A stretch of 64,000 nucleotides of DNA from Methanomassiliicoccaceae archaeon. GTDB taxonomy: Archaea > Thermoplasmatota > Thermoplasmata > Methanomassiliicoccales > Methanomethylophilaceae. The translations under genes and the position numbers were made by a program. This document shows, piece by piece, positions 18,527 through 28,527 of this stretch (within the stretch, counting starts at the first letter, position 1; the number at the start of each line of letters is the position of its first letter). Location of the stretch: positions 1 through 64,000 of the forward strand of contig JAEEOP010000027.1 of assembly GCA_016284295.1 (NCBI GenBank), in the 5' to 3' direction. The notes under the pieces were generated by a model that saw only the letters and a list, made by a program, of their open reading frames with translations, had not been told where the DNA came from and did not search any database.

Positions 18527-18540
18527 ACATTATATAAATT
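18527..18540. promoter_or_regulatory. TATA box in the A2 / regulator divergent region
   Basis: CATTATATAAATT gives a rightward start near 18558, so the mRNA of the regulator begins almost at its ATG (leaderless). Leftward, a second element (CTATAATTA, rc at about 18497-18507) is the better candidate for the A2 operon. Confidence 0.5.
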
Positions 18541-18557
18541 GGATGCACAATGCATCC
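18541..18557. promoter_or_regulatory. Perfect palindrome GGATGCA-CAA-TGCATCC, candidate operator
   Basis: Seven-base arms with a three-base spacer lie exactly between the TATA box and the predicted transcription start of the winged-helix gene. A bound protein there would block RNA polymerase. Autoregulation by the adjacent gene product is the simplest idea. Confidence 0.5.
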
Positions 18558-18560
18558 ATC

Positions 18561-19526
18561 ATGATGTCCAACAGCAGGATGGGGGGTCCGATCCCCAAAT
18601 TCAATGATTACCACCTATGGAAGACCATCTACTACCTCGACGATGAGGAGACCATCGGAAGGAAGAGGCTGTCATCCCTGCTGGACATCGGAGAGGGCAG
18701 CACCAGGACCATCATATCCCTGCTACAGAACCAGGGCATCATCAGCATCAACAAGAGCGGGATCATCCTGACCAGCGCCGGAATGGACCTGAAGAAGAAG
18801 ACCCGCATGGACCTGGCACCCATATCCGTGCCGGAGCTCACGATCGGCGAGAAGAACTTCGCCGTACGCATACCCAGAGTCGCCCACATGGTCTCCTACG
18901 GATGCGAGGAGAGGGATGCCGCGATCGAGGCAGGGGCCACAGGCGCCACCACCTTGGTGTACGTCGGAGGGAAGCTCATGTTCCCCGGCTCCGAATACCA
19001 TGTTGAGCCCTCGATCGAGAACGAGATCAAATCGGTCTTCAATCTGAAGAACGAGGATGTCATAGTCATCGGGACCGGCAAGACGGAGAGATCGGCCGAG
19101 ATCGGAGCGGTCGTAGCCGGCATCCACATCATGGGAGGACTCAAGCTCTCCCGCGGAATCAAGGACATCATATCCACGAGGAGCGACAATTCAGAGCTCC
19201 TCTCGCTGGCATTCGCCATCCACGACCTCGTGGGAGGTCTCCCGGTCTGCGCCAAGAACAGGGACAACCTGGGCGTCAGGATCGAGAACGGAGCCGTCAT
19301 CGACAACGCCTACACCGGAGAGGTCCTCGAGGAGGTCATCCGCTGCGGTACGACCATCAGGAGGATCGCCACTTCGGGCCCGTACAAGGGGATCAGGGTC
19401 ATAGTCACCCCGATAGAACTTGACAACCGCACCATCGCCGTGATAGGGGTGGTGGATATTCGTTCCATGGCTGGTGTCGATAACCTTATTAGGCTTCATG
19501 AAAATGATGATGTGCCAGACAACTGA
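18561..19526 (+). CDS. Winged-helix regulator with DUF4443- and DUF2111-like domains
   Basis: The 321-residue protein has an N-terminal winged helix (about 15-80, 'ETIGRKRLSSLLDIGEGSTRTIISLLQNQG') and a middle sensor-like domain of the DUF4443 type. A C-terminal domain ('HDLVGGLPVCAKNRDNLGVRIENG') recalls the methanogen-specific DUF2111. I chose the ATG at 18561 because the TATA box predicts transcription starting at about 18558; the track's 18543 lies before it. It is divergent from the MCR-activation operon and followed by an unknown gene 14 nt later. It is a good candidate regulator of one or both. A shorter paralogue sits at 51589. Confidence 0.65.
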   Translation: MMSNSRMGGPIPKFNDYHLWKTIYYLDDEETIGRKRLSSLLDIGEGSTRTIISLLQNQGIISINKSGIILTSAGMDLKKKTRMDLAPISVPELTIGEKNFAVRIPRVAHMVSYGCEERDAAIEAGATGATTLVYVGGKLMFPGSEYHVEPSIENEIKSVFNLKNEDVIVIGTGKTERSAEIGAVVAGIHIMGGLKLSRGIKDIISTRSDNSELLSLAFAIHDLVGGLPVCAKNRDNLGVRIENGAVIDNAYTGEVLEEVIRCGTTIRRIATSGPYKGIRVIVTPIELDNRTIAVIGVVDIRSMAGVDNLIRLHENDDVPDN

Positions 19527-19540
19527 GAGAGATGAGACTA

Positions 19541-20098
19541 ATGGCTAAGGATTTGGACGCAGGCCTCGACAAACCGCTGGAGATAGTACGCGGATTGAGA
19601 GGAGTCAAGTACGCATTCTACCTCGACAGGGAGATCCTCGAGAAGCTGAGAGAGGAGGAGTCCACTGTCAGATCCATGGGCAGCATCCCTGTGGACAACC
19701 AGGGTTTCCTTCAGGCGCTCGAGAGGGATGCCGTCATATGCATAGTGAAGGATCCGAGGTTCAGGCCCCCGCCAGAACCCACGGTCATACTCGAAGGTGC
19801 GAACGGCAACCTTCTCGGAGAGGAGGTCTTCCCGTTCACCATGCACAAGTACGAGGGCCGTAAGGACGTTGTGTGGATGGGCGACGGATTCGTATGCTTC
19901 CTCGGAGTGGAGGCAGGAGGATCCGAGCAGTTCGTCATGCCCCCTGTATCTTTCCCCGAGCTCAACGAGAGCAACGGATGCAAGGACGTCATATCATGCA
20001 GCCCCGCACCCACCAGCGACCGCATGATGAGGCTCTACTACGGACTGGAGGACGACTCCAGATACGCTTCCGTCCTCGTTGCTTTCAACAGGATGTAA
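19541..20098 (+). CDS. Unknown protein in operon with the MCR-linked regulator
   Basis: The 185-residue soluble protein includes 'DAVICIVKDPRFRPPPEPTVILEG' and 'DVVWMGDGFVCFLGVEAGGSEQF'. No catalytic or metal motif is evident and I do not recognise the family. The ATG at 19541 is preceded by GATGAG; the ATG at 19532 is an equal alternative. It lies just after the winged-helix gene in the same direction and between the two MCR loci, which suggests a methanogenesis-related role but does not show it. Confidence 0.6.
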   Translation: MAKDLDAGLDKPLEIVRGLRGVKYAFYLDREILEKLREEESTVRSMGSIPVDNQGFLQALERDAVICIVKDPRFRPPPEPTVILEGANGNLLGEEVFPFTMHKYEGRKDVVWMGDGFVCFLGVEAGGSEQFVMPPVSFPELNESNGCKDVISCSPAPTSDRMMRLYYGLEDDSRYASVLVAFNRM

Positions 20099-20258
20099 AC
20101 ACATTCACCGGCCCGCAGACGACGTTCTGCGCGGCCATTCTGTTCTTCATAATTCCCATCGGCACTATACGCAATAATGCATACATGCCGTCTTCATCAT
20201 CTTTGAAAATCACAAAAATAAGAGGGTAAAGGGTTTGGGGAAAAGGTTTAGGGATGGA

Positions 20259-20534
20259 TCATCCACCTCCGGAGGGCATGAACTCCGATATATCGACCTC
20301 TTGGGTCTCCCTTTTGATGTCCTCTATCGATTTCATTCCTCTCTCGAAGGATGAACGCTCCTTGAATGAGACCTCAATGTACTCCGACGGATCGGCAGGT
20401 ACAAGGTTCACCGAATCATAGTAGAGGTCGGTGTAATCCAGTCTGACCCAGGTCACGCCATCCTTCTCTTTGATGTCTGTGATCTTACCGACCGTTGAGG
20501 TCGGCATGTACTTCACGAGGTCCCCGTTCTGCAA
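20259..20534 (-). CDS. DUF2098 protein, last gene of the mcr operon
   Basis: The core 'NGDLVKYMPTSTVGKITDIKEKDGVTWVRLDYTDLYY' matches the short DUF2098 family found in methanogens, a small beta-barrel. The track's 112-aa start lies deep inside mcrA. I prefer the TTG at 20534, 4 nt after the mcrA stop with GGGATGA as ribosome site, giving 91 aa. This makes it a tight fifth gene of mcrBDGA. The function is unknown. The C-terminus ends in Gly-Gly-Gly. Confidence 0.7.
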   Translation of the reverse strand: MQNGDLVKYMPTSTVGKITDIKEKDGVTWVRLDYTDLYYDSVNLVPADPSEYIEVSFKERSSFERGMKSIEDIKRETQEVDISEFMPSGGG

Positions 20535-20538
20535 CTGA

Positions 20539-22197
20539 TCATCCCTTGATGACTGCGGATCTCTCTCCGGCAGGCTGGAACTCCCTGAGAGCTCCACGGC
20601 CGATCTCCTTGGTCACGTTGGCGAAGTCGAAGACCAGTGCGGGGTCTGCGAATGCGACACGGACGAGGGGGTTGGCAGTCCAGGCATCTCCGCGGGCAAC
20701 GTGTGCTGCCTTGGGGATACCGGTGTATCCGGAAAGGTGTCCGACGTTCATTGCGTAGTTGGGGTAGTTAGGTCCACGGACCTCCATCGGCAGACCCTCA
20801 TCGGACCTGTATGCGAAGGAGTTGGCGGAACCGCACTGGTCCTGCAGGTCGTATCCGTAGAATCCGAGCCTTCCGGTCCTCTCCTTGTGCTGGAGCATGG
20901 ACAGGTACCAGCAGTTCAGTCCGCAGTCAGCTACTCCAGTTGCCATAGCTCCGGCGATACCGGTGGATGCTGCGGCGACTGTTGCCCTCTGGGATCCACC
21001 GAAGTGGGCCTCCATGATGGCGGGGTACCTCTCGTACATCTCGAGTGCGTAGGAGTTGATCTCGTCTCCGAGTTTCATGAGCTTGTCCATGTCCTTGGGG
21101 TCGAGCTTGCAGAATCCTCCGTACTTGCTCTTGATGTGGTCGATGGCGTAGTAGACGTAGTCCTCGAGGATGTTGTCGGTGTATGCAGCGGTTGCATACT
21201 GTGTGAATCCGACTCCTCCGGACATGTATCCACCAAGGTAGACCTGGTCGAAGACGGCTGCTCCGAGGGCGACTGCCTCGAGTGCTGCGCGTCCAGGGTC
21301 ATCGGGGTGGACACGGTCGGACTGTGCCATGTCTGCCATGAATCCGAAGGGGATTCCTCCGGGCTCGTTGGGTCCCCTTGCACGCCTTGCAGGCATCATG
21401 GTACCCATGTTGATCGAAAGGTGCTTCGCGGAGTATGCGAAGTCGGCGATGGCTGCCTCTCCTGCTGCGAGCTTGTAGGAGGAGATGAAAGCCATGGAGA
21501 TCTGCATTGCGGCGTGCCTGGAGGTTGTTGCTCCATCCATGATCCTTCCGACGATTGTGGGGACACGGACTGCCTGCATGAGAGTCTTTCCGATTGCCTT
21601 CTTGAGTTGCTCGGCCTGGTCCTTGGGGAAGAGCTTGTTGATGTCGATGACGAACCTGGGGTCGATCTCATCGATGAGCTCGTCGTCTCCAGAGTAGACC
21701 TTGACGTAGGAGTCGTATGCGAGAGCGGGGTTGATCTCAGCCATGTGCTCCTGAACGACGGCTCCTCCAGGCATTGTGTGGTTGACGGTCTCGATGTAAG
21801 CGGTGATGGTCTCAGGTGTTACCTCCTTTCCGAGCCTTCTCTCGATTGTCTGGTGGGGGGAGTCGAGTCCGACGAGGACGGTCCTCCTGATGTCATCCCA
21901 TGCCTGCTGGATGGCTGTGTTGTTGACACAGTGCAGGTCATCTGCCTCAGCGTAGATGTCCGTGTGGGACAGCTGGTAGGGCATCCAGGACCTCTGTCCG
22001 AGAGGAACTCCGATGTCCTCGTTGAGCATGGGGATTCCACGCTTCTTTGCGATCGCTTCTGCTGTCTTCTGGAACTCGACTTTGGACTTGGACTGTTTCC
22101 ATCCACCAAAGCAGTAGTATTTGGTGGAGCTGTCAGTGGGTTCCTCTTTGAACTTCTTCTTACATGCATCCATGAATAACTTCTGTTTTGTTGCCAT
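20539..22197 (-). CDS. mcrA: Methyl-coenzyme M reductase subunit alpha
   Basis: McrA holds the F430 active site that makes methane from methyl-CoM and CoB in the cytoplasmic (alpha-beta-gamma)2 complex. The 552-residue sequence has the expected modification sites: the His of AKHLS (N-methyl), the second Arg of MPARRARG (C-methyl), the Gly of [10 protein letters not shown] (thioglycine, made by YcaO) and the Cys seven residues later. The coenzyme-binding region '[21 protein letters not shown]' is intact. The ATG at 22197 follows GGAGTG, and the track's two extra codons are unnecessary. It is the fourth gene of mcrBDGA. Confidence 0.98.
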   Translation of the reverse strand: MATKQKLFMDACKKKFKEEPTDSSTKYYCFGGWKQSKSKVEFQKTAEAIAKKRGIPMLNEDIGVPLGQRSWMPYQLSHTDIYAEADDLHCVNNTAIQQAWDDIRRTVLVGLDSPHQTIERRLGKEVTPETITAYIETVNHTMPGGAVVQEHMAEINPALAYDSYVKVYSGDDELIDEIDPRFVIDINKLFPKDQAEQLKKAIGKTLMQAVRVPTIVGRIMDGATTSRHAAMQISMAFISSYKLAAGEAAIADFAYSAKHLSINMGTMMPARRARGPNEPGGIPFGFMADMAQSDRVHPDDPGRAALEAVALGAAVFDQVYLGGYMSGGVGFTQYATAAYTDNILEDYVYYAIDHIKSKYGGFCKLDPKDMDKLMKLGDEINSYALEMYERYPAIMEAHFGGSQRATVAAASTGIAGAMATGVADCGLNCWYLSMLQHKERTGRLGFYGYDLQDQCGSANSFAYRSDEGLPMEVRGPNYPNYAMNVGHLSGYTGIPKAAHVARGDAWTANPLVRVAFADPALVFDFANVTKEIGRGALREFQPAGERSAVIKG

Positions 22198-22202
22198 GTA
22201 AA

Positions 22203-22973
22203 TCACTCCTTAAATGCCCAAGGCTGGTAACCGCCGAGTGTCCTCAGCTTGTGGATCCTGAGTCCGTACATTGTTACTTCCTTGTCCTCTCTCATGTCAA
22301 CGCCGTCTGCTCTGAAGATGGTTGTCCTCTTCTTCAGGTCAGCCTGTGATGCGGGCTTACCAACGGAGATCTTCCTGTCGAGGGGGATTGCGACCTGGTC
22401 CTTGACGTAGACGACTTCCTTCTTCTTGGCGTCCCACTGGTACCTCTGCCATCCGTCGAACATCAGTCCGTTCTCGTCGAGACGGCATGCGTGTCCGTGG
22501 ACGGTTGCTCCCCTGATTCCTGTGAGGGCGGGGTCAAAGGTCTCGTTGTCGATCATTTCTTTCGCCATGATCTCGAGGTTCCTCTCACGGACCTCGATGA
22601 TCTGCCTTCCGGACAGTGTTCCGGTGTCGACTCCCCTGTACCTGGAGAGATACATCCATGCCCTCTGGTAGGGGGAGATGGGTGCGAAGTAGACGGAATC
22701 TGTGAACTGGATGTACCTTACACGGTCTCCGTGCTTTGCTCCCTCGATGGGGACGACGAGCTTCCTGATGGGGCACTCGGGCTCCTTGCCCTCCTCGATT
22801 GGGGGGTGGATGGACTTGTAATCCTCTCCGGGGTTCCTGTGTCCCATGATCCTGACGACATCGTCCATAGGAACGTCACGGAGCTTCTTCAACTTGACCT
22901 TGGGATCCATGTATCTGCGCCTGTTCTTTGCAGGGATTGAATCTCCAGGATAGAACTGTCTCTTGTATGCCAT
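22203..22973 (-). CDS. mcrG: Methyl-coenzyme M reductase subunit gamma
   Basis: The 256-residue sequence starts [11 protein letters not shown] and contains the conserved '[17 protein letters not shown]' and '[19 protein letters not shown]' of McrG. It provides part of the F430 channel. It is followed after 5 nt by mcrA. The ATG at 22973 is preferred over the track's upstream codon because all McrG proteins begin at about this point. Confidence 0.97.
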   Translation of the reverse strand: MAYKRQFYPGDSIPAKNRRRYMDPKVKLKKLRDVPMDDVVRIMGHRNPGEDYKSIHPPIEEGKEPECPIRKLVVPIEGAKHGDRVRYIQFTDSVYFAPISPYQRAWMYLSRYRGVDTGTLSGRQIIEVRERNLEIMAKEMIDNETFDPALTGIRGATVHGHACRLDENGLMFDGWQRYQWDAKKKEVVYVKDQVAIPLDRKISVGKPASQADLKKRTTIFRADGVDMREDKEVTMYGLRIHKLRTLGGYQPWAFKE

Positions 22974-22974
22974 T

Positions 22975-23403
22975 TTATTCACTCCTATAATCATGAAGTG
23001 TGGGCTTGTATTTCGAATATCTACCCACGTTGAGAACGTAGCCGAACTCTATGCATGAATCGCATGCAGCCTTGATCTCTTCCAGCTTGTCGTCGAGTTC
23101 AGCCTCGTCGGCGACCTCGAGCTCGATGTAGAAAGCTCCCACAAGGTAGCGGAGCTCCATCTCACGTCCGTTGACGTTGATGACCTTGCGTTCCGTATGG
23201 TTGTTCGGAAGTCCTTTCGCCGGACCACTGTTGATGGTCTTCGGGATGCTCTCACCAGTCATGTTGATCTGCCTGACGCCCTCGATGACATCGAGCTTGT
23301 TCAGGACCGCCTCAGTCGTCTCTGCGCTGAGGAGACGGTTGGTGATGATCTGCACTTCCGGAAGCGGAACGCCTGCGTAGTCTGCTGGGGGGTTAGATAC
23401 CAT
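22975..23403 (-). CDS. mcrD: MCR operon protein D
   Basis: The 142-residue sequence matches McrD ('PLPEVQIITNRLLSAETTEAVLNKL', 'GPAKGLPNNHTERK'). McrD is not part of the finished enzyme but binds apo- or immature MCR and is thought to help F430 delivery. It has GAGGA before the ATG, lies 9 nt after mcrB and runs directly into mcrG. Confidence 0.95.
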   Translation of the reverse strand: MVSNPPADYAGVPLPEVQIITNRLLSAETTEAVLNKLDVIEGVRQINMTGESIPKTINSGPAKGLPNNHTERKVINVNGREMELRYLVGAFYIELEVADEAELDDKLEEIKAACDSCIEFGYVLNVGRYSKYKPTLHDYRSE

Positions 23404-23412
23404 ACAAGGTCC

Positions 23413-24735
<1,323 letters not shown>

Positions 24736-25029
24736 TTCATACCTCCTTGTTCAATAATTTTTTTCTGCGAAATCTTGCAATTTCGCATACCCCTTGCAAT
24801 TTTCTGAATATTCTCTTTGGATTTAAAGGAACAGTATTTACTGGCTATAACAGCCGTTAACATGACTAATGTTTTTAGTCGAAAATGCACAGGAAAACAC
24901 CGATCTGAATAATCGTTTCAGGGTGTTATATTTATAAATTTGGTAGGTTGGATGAATAATCTAACATTTCGAACGAGAGTTTATAAACCGTTTTTGAGGG
25001 GATGGATTACCCATCCCACTCAAGTATGA
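24736..25029 (-). promoter_or_regulatory. mcr operon promoter and long leader
   Basis: This AT-rich stretch drives mcrBDGA. A TATA box (AATTTATAAATATAAC, 24926-24941) is flanked by two exact copies of TGAATAATC (24906-24914 and 24953-24961). The leader contains a perfect hairpin TGCGAAAT-CTTGCA-ATTTCGCA (24766-24787), then an A-rich run and AAGGAGGT. A second, weaker TATA-like CCTTTAAATCC near 24823-24835 could give a shorter leader. GGGATGG-ATTAC-CCATCCC (24999-25017) after the DUF169 gene may end that transcript. Confidence 0.65.
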
Positions 25030-25740
25030 TCAGTCCCTTTTCGCCTTCGTCATCACTCCAGATTCGTACTTCTTGAGATGCTCGACGTAACCCGGGATCA
25101 GGCCGTACGGGATACCGCAGGCGATCTCATCGGGCTTCATGTCCGTCTTCTTCCTGCATCCGAAGCATCCGAGGGACACATTAGGCTCCCCGGTGCAGAT
25201 CGGCATCGAGGTCACGTCCTCACAGGCACACTGGAAAGGCGATGTGCTGAACTGCGCACGGCCTCCCTTCTCAGCGGTCATGAGGGGGACGATCCAATAG
25301 ACCCTCTCGGGGATGTCGTCTATCGCCACGATGTCCGGAACGAAATCCGCCTTGGACAGGGGACATACCGCAGTGCCTTTGGCCTTGAACGGGACGATCT
25401 TGCGGTCGGCGATCATCTTGGACGCCGCCTGGGCGGAATCGTGCATCCCCAGACCGGCATGGAACTCTCCCGATGCGATCTTCTCCGATGTCTCGATGAG
25501 ACCGAGGGCCGACGCGCCGACCATGCAGTTGTGGCATTCCAGAGGCATCTTAAGGCAGGCTCCGTCCTTCGCCTTGAAGACCGACTGACAGTGACTCATC
25601 TGCGCCTCGGGGGCCTCGAGCCCCTGGGGGAACTCCTCGTCCTCCCTGACCAGACGGATAGCGACAGGTTCGTATCTCAGCTTCAGGACACTCTTCAGAA
25701 CATCCGCGTACTCCGCATTCCTGGCTAGAACTTCTGACAT
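25030..25740 (-). CDS. DUF169 family protein
   Basis: The 236-residue protein is of the DUF169 type, common in anaerobic archaea ('LKLRYEPVAIRLVREDEEFP' and a cysteine-rich C-terminus with 'CFGCRKKTDM'). At least nine cysteines suggest metal or Fe-S binding. A TATA-like TCTATATGG lies 17 nt before the ATG, so it is nearly leaderless. It stands between mtbA and mcrB on the same strand with its own promoter. The function is unknown. Its place suggests a role in C1 or redox metabolism. Confidence 0.72.
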   Translation of the reverse strand: MSEVLARNAEYADVLKSVLKLRYEPVAIRLVREDEEFPQGLEAPEAQMSHCQSVFKAKDGACLKMPLECHNCMVGASALGLIETSEKIASGEFHAGLGMHDSAQAASKMIADRKIVPFKAKGTAVCPLSKADFVPDIVAIDDIPERVYWIVPLMTAEKGGRAQFSTSPFQCACEDVTSMPICTGEPNVSLGCFGCRKKTDMKPDEIACGIPYGLIPGYVEHLKKYESGVMTKAKRD

Positions 25741-25775
25741 GGACCGTGAATGGCCATATAGATATTAAAATTGGA

Positions 25776-25799
25776 AGTTGGCCCCCCTTTCGGGGGGAA
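25776..25799 (-). terminator. Terminator of mtbA
   Basis: CCCCCC-TTTC-GGGGGG is a six-pair GC stem that starts 13 nt after the mtbA stop. On the minus strand it is followed by a T-rich stretch (AATTTTAATATC). Confidence 0.6.
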
Positions 25800-25810
25800 T
25801 GAGTTTGAAA

Positions 25811-26854
25811 TCAGTTGCCGAGAGACTTGATAGCCTGCACCATTGCGGTGTAGTTCTCGTCGGGTGTTGCAGGTGCGATACCGCATCCGGAGGAGATGAT
25901 GTTGAATCCGGCCTTTGCAGAGCGGATTGCTGCCTCCTTGACCTGCTCGGGTGTTCCCTGGAACAGAGGCATGACCGATCCGACGTTTCCGACCATACAG
26001 GTCTTTCCGCCGACTTTTCCGCATGCGACTTCAGGTGCGACCTTCTCCTCGATCGAGATTCCGGTGACTCCGGTCTTGACCATCATCTCAAGGATGGGCT
26101 CGGTGTTACCGCAGATGTGGAGGATCGAGTACTTGTCTTTTCCGGGCTTGAGTGCAGGTCCGACGTGCTGTCCGACGTACTGGTCGAACATGTCAGGTGC
26201 GAGCATGTCGGTGGATCCGGTAGGCTCGGAACACTGGACACAGTCCGCTCCGGCTGCCCACAGGGCCTCGGTGTATGTCCTGACGTAGGGGGTCATGACC
26301 TTGAGCCACTTGTCGACCTCGTCGGGGCACATGAGGATACCGAAGATGATGTTCTCGGTGTTGCACATGTTTCCGGTAAGTGTGATGACTCCGGTGTTTC
26401 CTGCGACGACAGCGTAGTTCTCGCCGTGGGACTTCTTCAGCTTCTCGACGGCCTCGATAACGACTGCAGGCCTGCCGGTCTTGACCATTTCCTCGGGGGA
26501 CATGAGCTTTGCAGCGGGGTCATCGAACTCGCCGCTCATTGCATCGAAGTGGAGAGGGTGCTCCTTGATCATGGGTGCAGCGTCCTTCTTGTCGACTGCG
26601 ACCTTTGCTCCAAGAGTCTCTGTCTCGGCTGTGAGACAGAATGCTGCCCTGACACACTCGGCACCGTTGTGGTCCGCCTGTGCGGCTGCGAGCTTTGCCA
26701 TGAGGTCGGGGTTCTTGTGAGCCTCGGGCCATGCTGCTCCGACTGCGTCCATCTGTGCTATTGTTGCTGACTGTGTGAAAACCGCGACAGGGGGCCTGTC
26801 CAGGGATTCCTGTTTCAGTGCAGCAAGTACTCTCTCTCTAGGTGTCATTGCCAT
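25811..26854 (-). CDS. mtbA: Methylcobamide:CoM methyltransferase, MtbA/MtaA family
   Basis: This enzyme takes the methyl group from a methylated corrinoid protein and gives it to coenzyme M, feeding MCR. It is a 347-residue uroporphyrinogen-decarboxylase-fold protein with 'TPRERVLAALKQESLDRPPVAVF' at the start. The zinc site His and Cys are in LHICGNTEP and the third ligand Cys in SSGCG near the C-terminus. MtbA (methylamines) and MtaA (methanol) are close relatives. I favour MtbA because RamA and amber-codon use point to methylamine metabolism, but this is inference. The start MAMTPRE at 26854 follows AGGAG. The leader shares 13 nt with the mcrB leader. Confidence 0.88.
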   Translation of the reverse strand: MAMTPRERVLAALKQESLDRPPVAVFTQSATIAQMDAVGAAWPEAHKNPDLMAKLAAAQADHNGAECVRAAFCLTAETETLGAKVAVDKKDAAPMIKEHPLHFDAMSGEFDDPAAKLMSPEEMVKTGRPAVVIEAVEKLKKSHGENYAVVAGNTGVITLTGNMCNTENIIFGILMCPDEVDKWLKVMTPYVRTYTEALWAAGADCVQCSEPTGSTDMLAPDMFDQYVGQHVGPALKPGKDKYSILHICGNTEPILEMMVKTGVTGISIEEKVAPEVACGKVGGKTCMVGNVGSVMPLFQGTPEQVKEAAIRSAKAGFNIISSGCGIAPATPDENYTAMVQAIKSLGN

Positions 26855-26869
26855 AATGAATACTCCTGT

Positions 26870-26882
26870 ATTTCGCATACCC
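26870..26882 (-). promoter_or_regulatory. GGGTATGCGAAAT element before mtbA
   Basis: On the minus strand GGGTATGCGAAAT lies 15 nt before the mtbA start. The same 13 bases occur at 24780-24792 in the mcrB leader. Right after it, AATAC-AGGA-GTATT can form a small hairpin with the ribosome site in its loop. Confidence 0.5.
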
Positions 26883-26988
26883 TTTATCATATTTAACAAA
26901 AACCGAATTTTCTGACCGTATCCAAAGTCAGTTAAGACCGTACCTTAAATTAGTATGGCTTCAACTAGTTGTACGTATAATCCAACTC

Positions 26989-27711
26989 TCATAACGAGAT
27001 GTCCGAGACGTCCGATAACGTGCCTAGATCCATGAGCCCCATGTCGGTAACCCCGTACAGGCGGGCGTTCCTGAAGTCGGAATCCCTGAGCGCGGGGGCC
27101 ATCACGCAGTCCTTGTCGAGGACCAGGTCGTTCCCCGATGCGAACGGGCTGAACGGCGGTATCACTATGACCCCGTCCTTCTCGGCATGGACGAAACACT
27201 GGAGCTTCAGCCCTCCGCCTACGGTGCCAGGGATCCTCACGGAAGGGTGCTCGTGGCCGATGATAACCGGTCTGACGCCGGAATCGGCATGACCGTGCTC
27301 CAGGCGGTACCCCATGACGTCCAGATAGTCAACCACCAGGAACCCCATGTCAGCCACTATGTTCTGGAGGTAGTTGTCGTGGTTGCCTTTAACGGCCACC
27401 ACCTGGCATTCCTCTGCGAGAAGGCTGAAGATCCTGCGGACCTCGTTCTTCTCCTCGTACCCGGCGCGCTTGAAGTCATGCTTGATGTCCCCGAGGAGGA
27501 CCACCCTCTTCGGCTCGTATTTGGAAAGGATATCGTTGAGGGACTCCCTGATGGAATCGGTGTTGATGCGCGGGAGATACAGTCCCTCCTGTTCGAGCGC
27601 CCTCTCATATCCGAGATGGAGATCCCCCACGACGACGGTGGGCCCGTCATCGAGGATAAGGCACCTATCATTGGTGATCCTCACACCCGGCAGTATCTCC
27701 TTCTCCCTCAT
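26989..27711 (-). CDS. Archaeal metallophosphoesterase
   Basis: All calcineurin-type motifs are present: GDLHLGYE, LLGDIKHDF, GNHDNYL and IIGHEHPS. These bind two metals. It resembles the archaeal family encoded near DNA-repair and helicase genes. I prefer the ATG at 27711 (240 aa) because a TATA-like GTTTTATAGC about 25 nt upstream predicts a leaderless start there. The track's 27777 would overlap the divergent exonuclease gene. Its substrate is unknown; nuclease or nucleotide phosphatase activity is likely. Confidence 0.78.
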   Translation of the reverse strand: MREKEILPGVRITNDRCLILDDGPTVVVGDLHLGYERALEQEGLYLPRINTDSIRESLNDILSKYEPKRVVLLGDIKHDFKRAGYEEKNEVRRIFSLLAEECQVVAVKGNHDNYLQNIVADMGFLVVDYLDVMGYRLEHGHADSGVRPVIIGHEHPSVRIPGTVGGGLKLQCFVHAEKDGVIVIPPFSPFASGNDLVLDKDCVMAPALRDSDFRNARLYGVTDMGLMDLGTLSDVSDISL

Positions 27712-27765
27712 GGCATCCGCTAAAAGGGTGTAGCTATAAAACAGTTCAATCATTACCCCGGACAG

Positions 27766-28527
27766 ATGATAGAACACACTTTCGTGATGCTGCCTTCCGT
27801 CGGTGCCAAGAAAGAGAAGGACATCTGGAGATCGGGCATCCTCTCATGGGACGATTTCCTGTCGGCGGACAGCATCGGGTGTGTCAGGCCCGCGATGAAG
27901 GAGAAGTACGATCCTCTGATAATGCAGGCCGACGAGCTCCTGAAGGACGGCGATGCCTTCTCACTGGGGGACATCGTGCCGAAATCCGATCACTGGAGGA
28001 TGTACGACCATTTCAAGGACGATGCGGCCTACCTGGACATAGAAACCGACGGCCTCAGCAGGGATTCCCTGGTGACGGTGGTCACCGTCCACCGCAAGGA
28101 CCGCACCTACACGCTGACCGAGGGCATAGATCTTGATTCGGAATCGCTCTCTAAGGCCCTCGAGGGTTCCAAGATGCTCGTCACGTTCAACGGCAGCTGC
28201 TTCGACATCCCCGTCCTGAGGAACAGCTTCCCTGCCGTCGATTTCGACATCCCGCAGTTCGACCTGCGCTTCGCATCGAGGAAGGTCGGGTTCAAGGGAG
28301 GGCTGAAACCTCTGGAGATAGAGCTCGGCATCACCAGGGACGACGACATCGAGGGCGTGGACGGCGCCATGGCGGTGCATCTGTGGCATCAGTGGGAGCG
28401 CCACGGCGACGAGGATGCGCTCCGTATCCTCACGGAATACAACAGGGCGGATACCATCAACCTCGAGTACATAGCCGGCGTGATCTACGGCAAACTGGTG
28501 AAGGAGCATGCAGGATTCGAATGGTGA
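27766..28527 (+). CDS. YprB-like RNase H-fold exonuclease
   Basis: The 253-residue protein has the DEDD-type exonuclease pattern: AYLDIETDGL (about 87-96), 'LVTFNGSCFDIPVL' and later 'EYNRADTINLEYIAG'. It belongs to the ribonuclease H-like YprB group. Its last codons overlap the following DHH gene by 20 nt, so the two are translated together. A cooperative role in nucleic-acid degradation or repair is inferred. Confidence 0.8.
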   Translation: MIEHTFVMLPSVGAKKEKDIWRSGILSWDDFLSADSIGCVRPAMKEKYDPLIMQADELLKDGDAFSLGDIVPKSDHWRMYDHFKDDAAYLDIETDGLSRDSLVTVVTVHRKDRTYTLTEGIDLDSESLSKALEGSKMLVTFNGSCFDIPVLRNSFPAVDFDIPQFDLRFASRKVGFKGGLKPLEIELGITRDDDIEGVDGAMAVHLWHQWERHGDEDALRILTEYNRADTINLEYIAGVIYGKLVKEHAGFEW

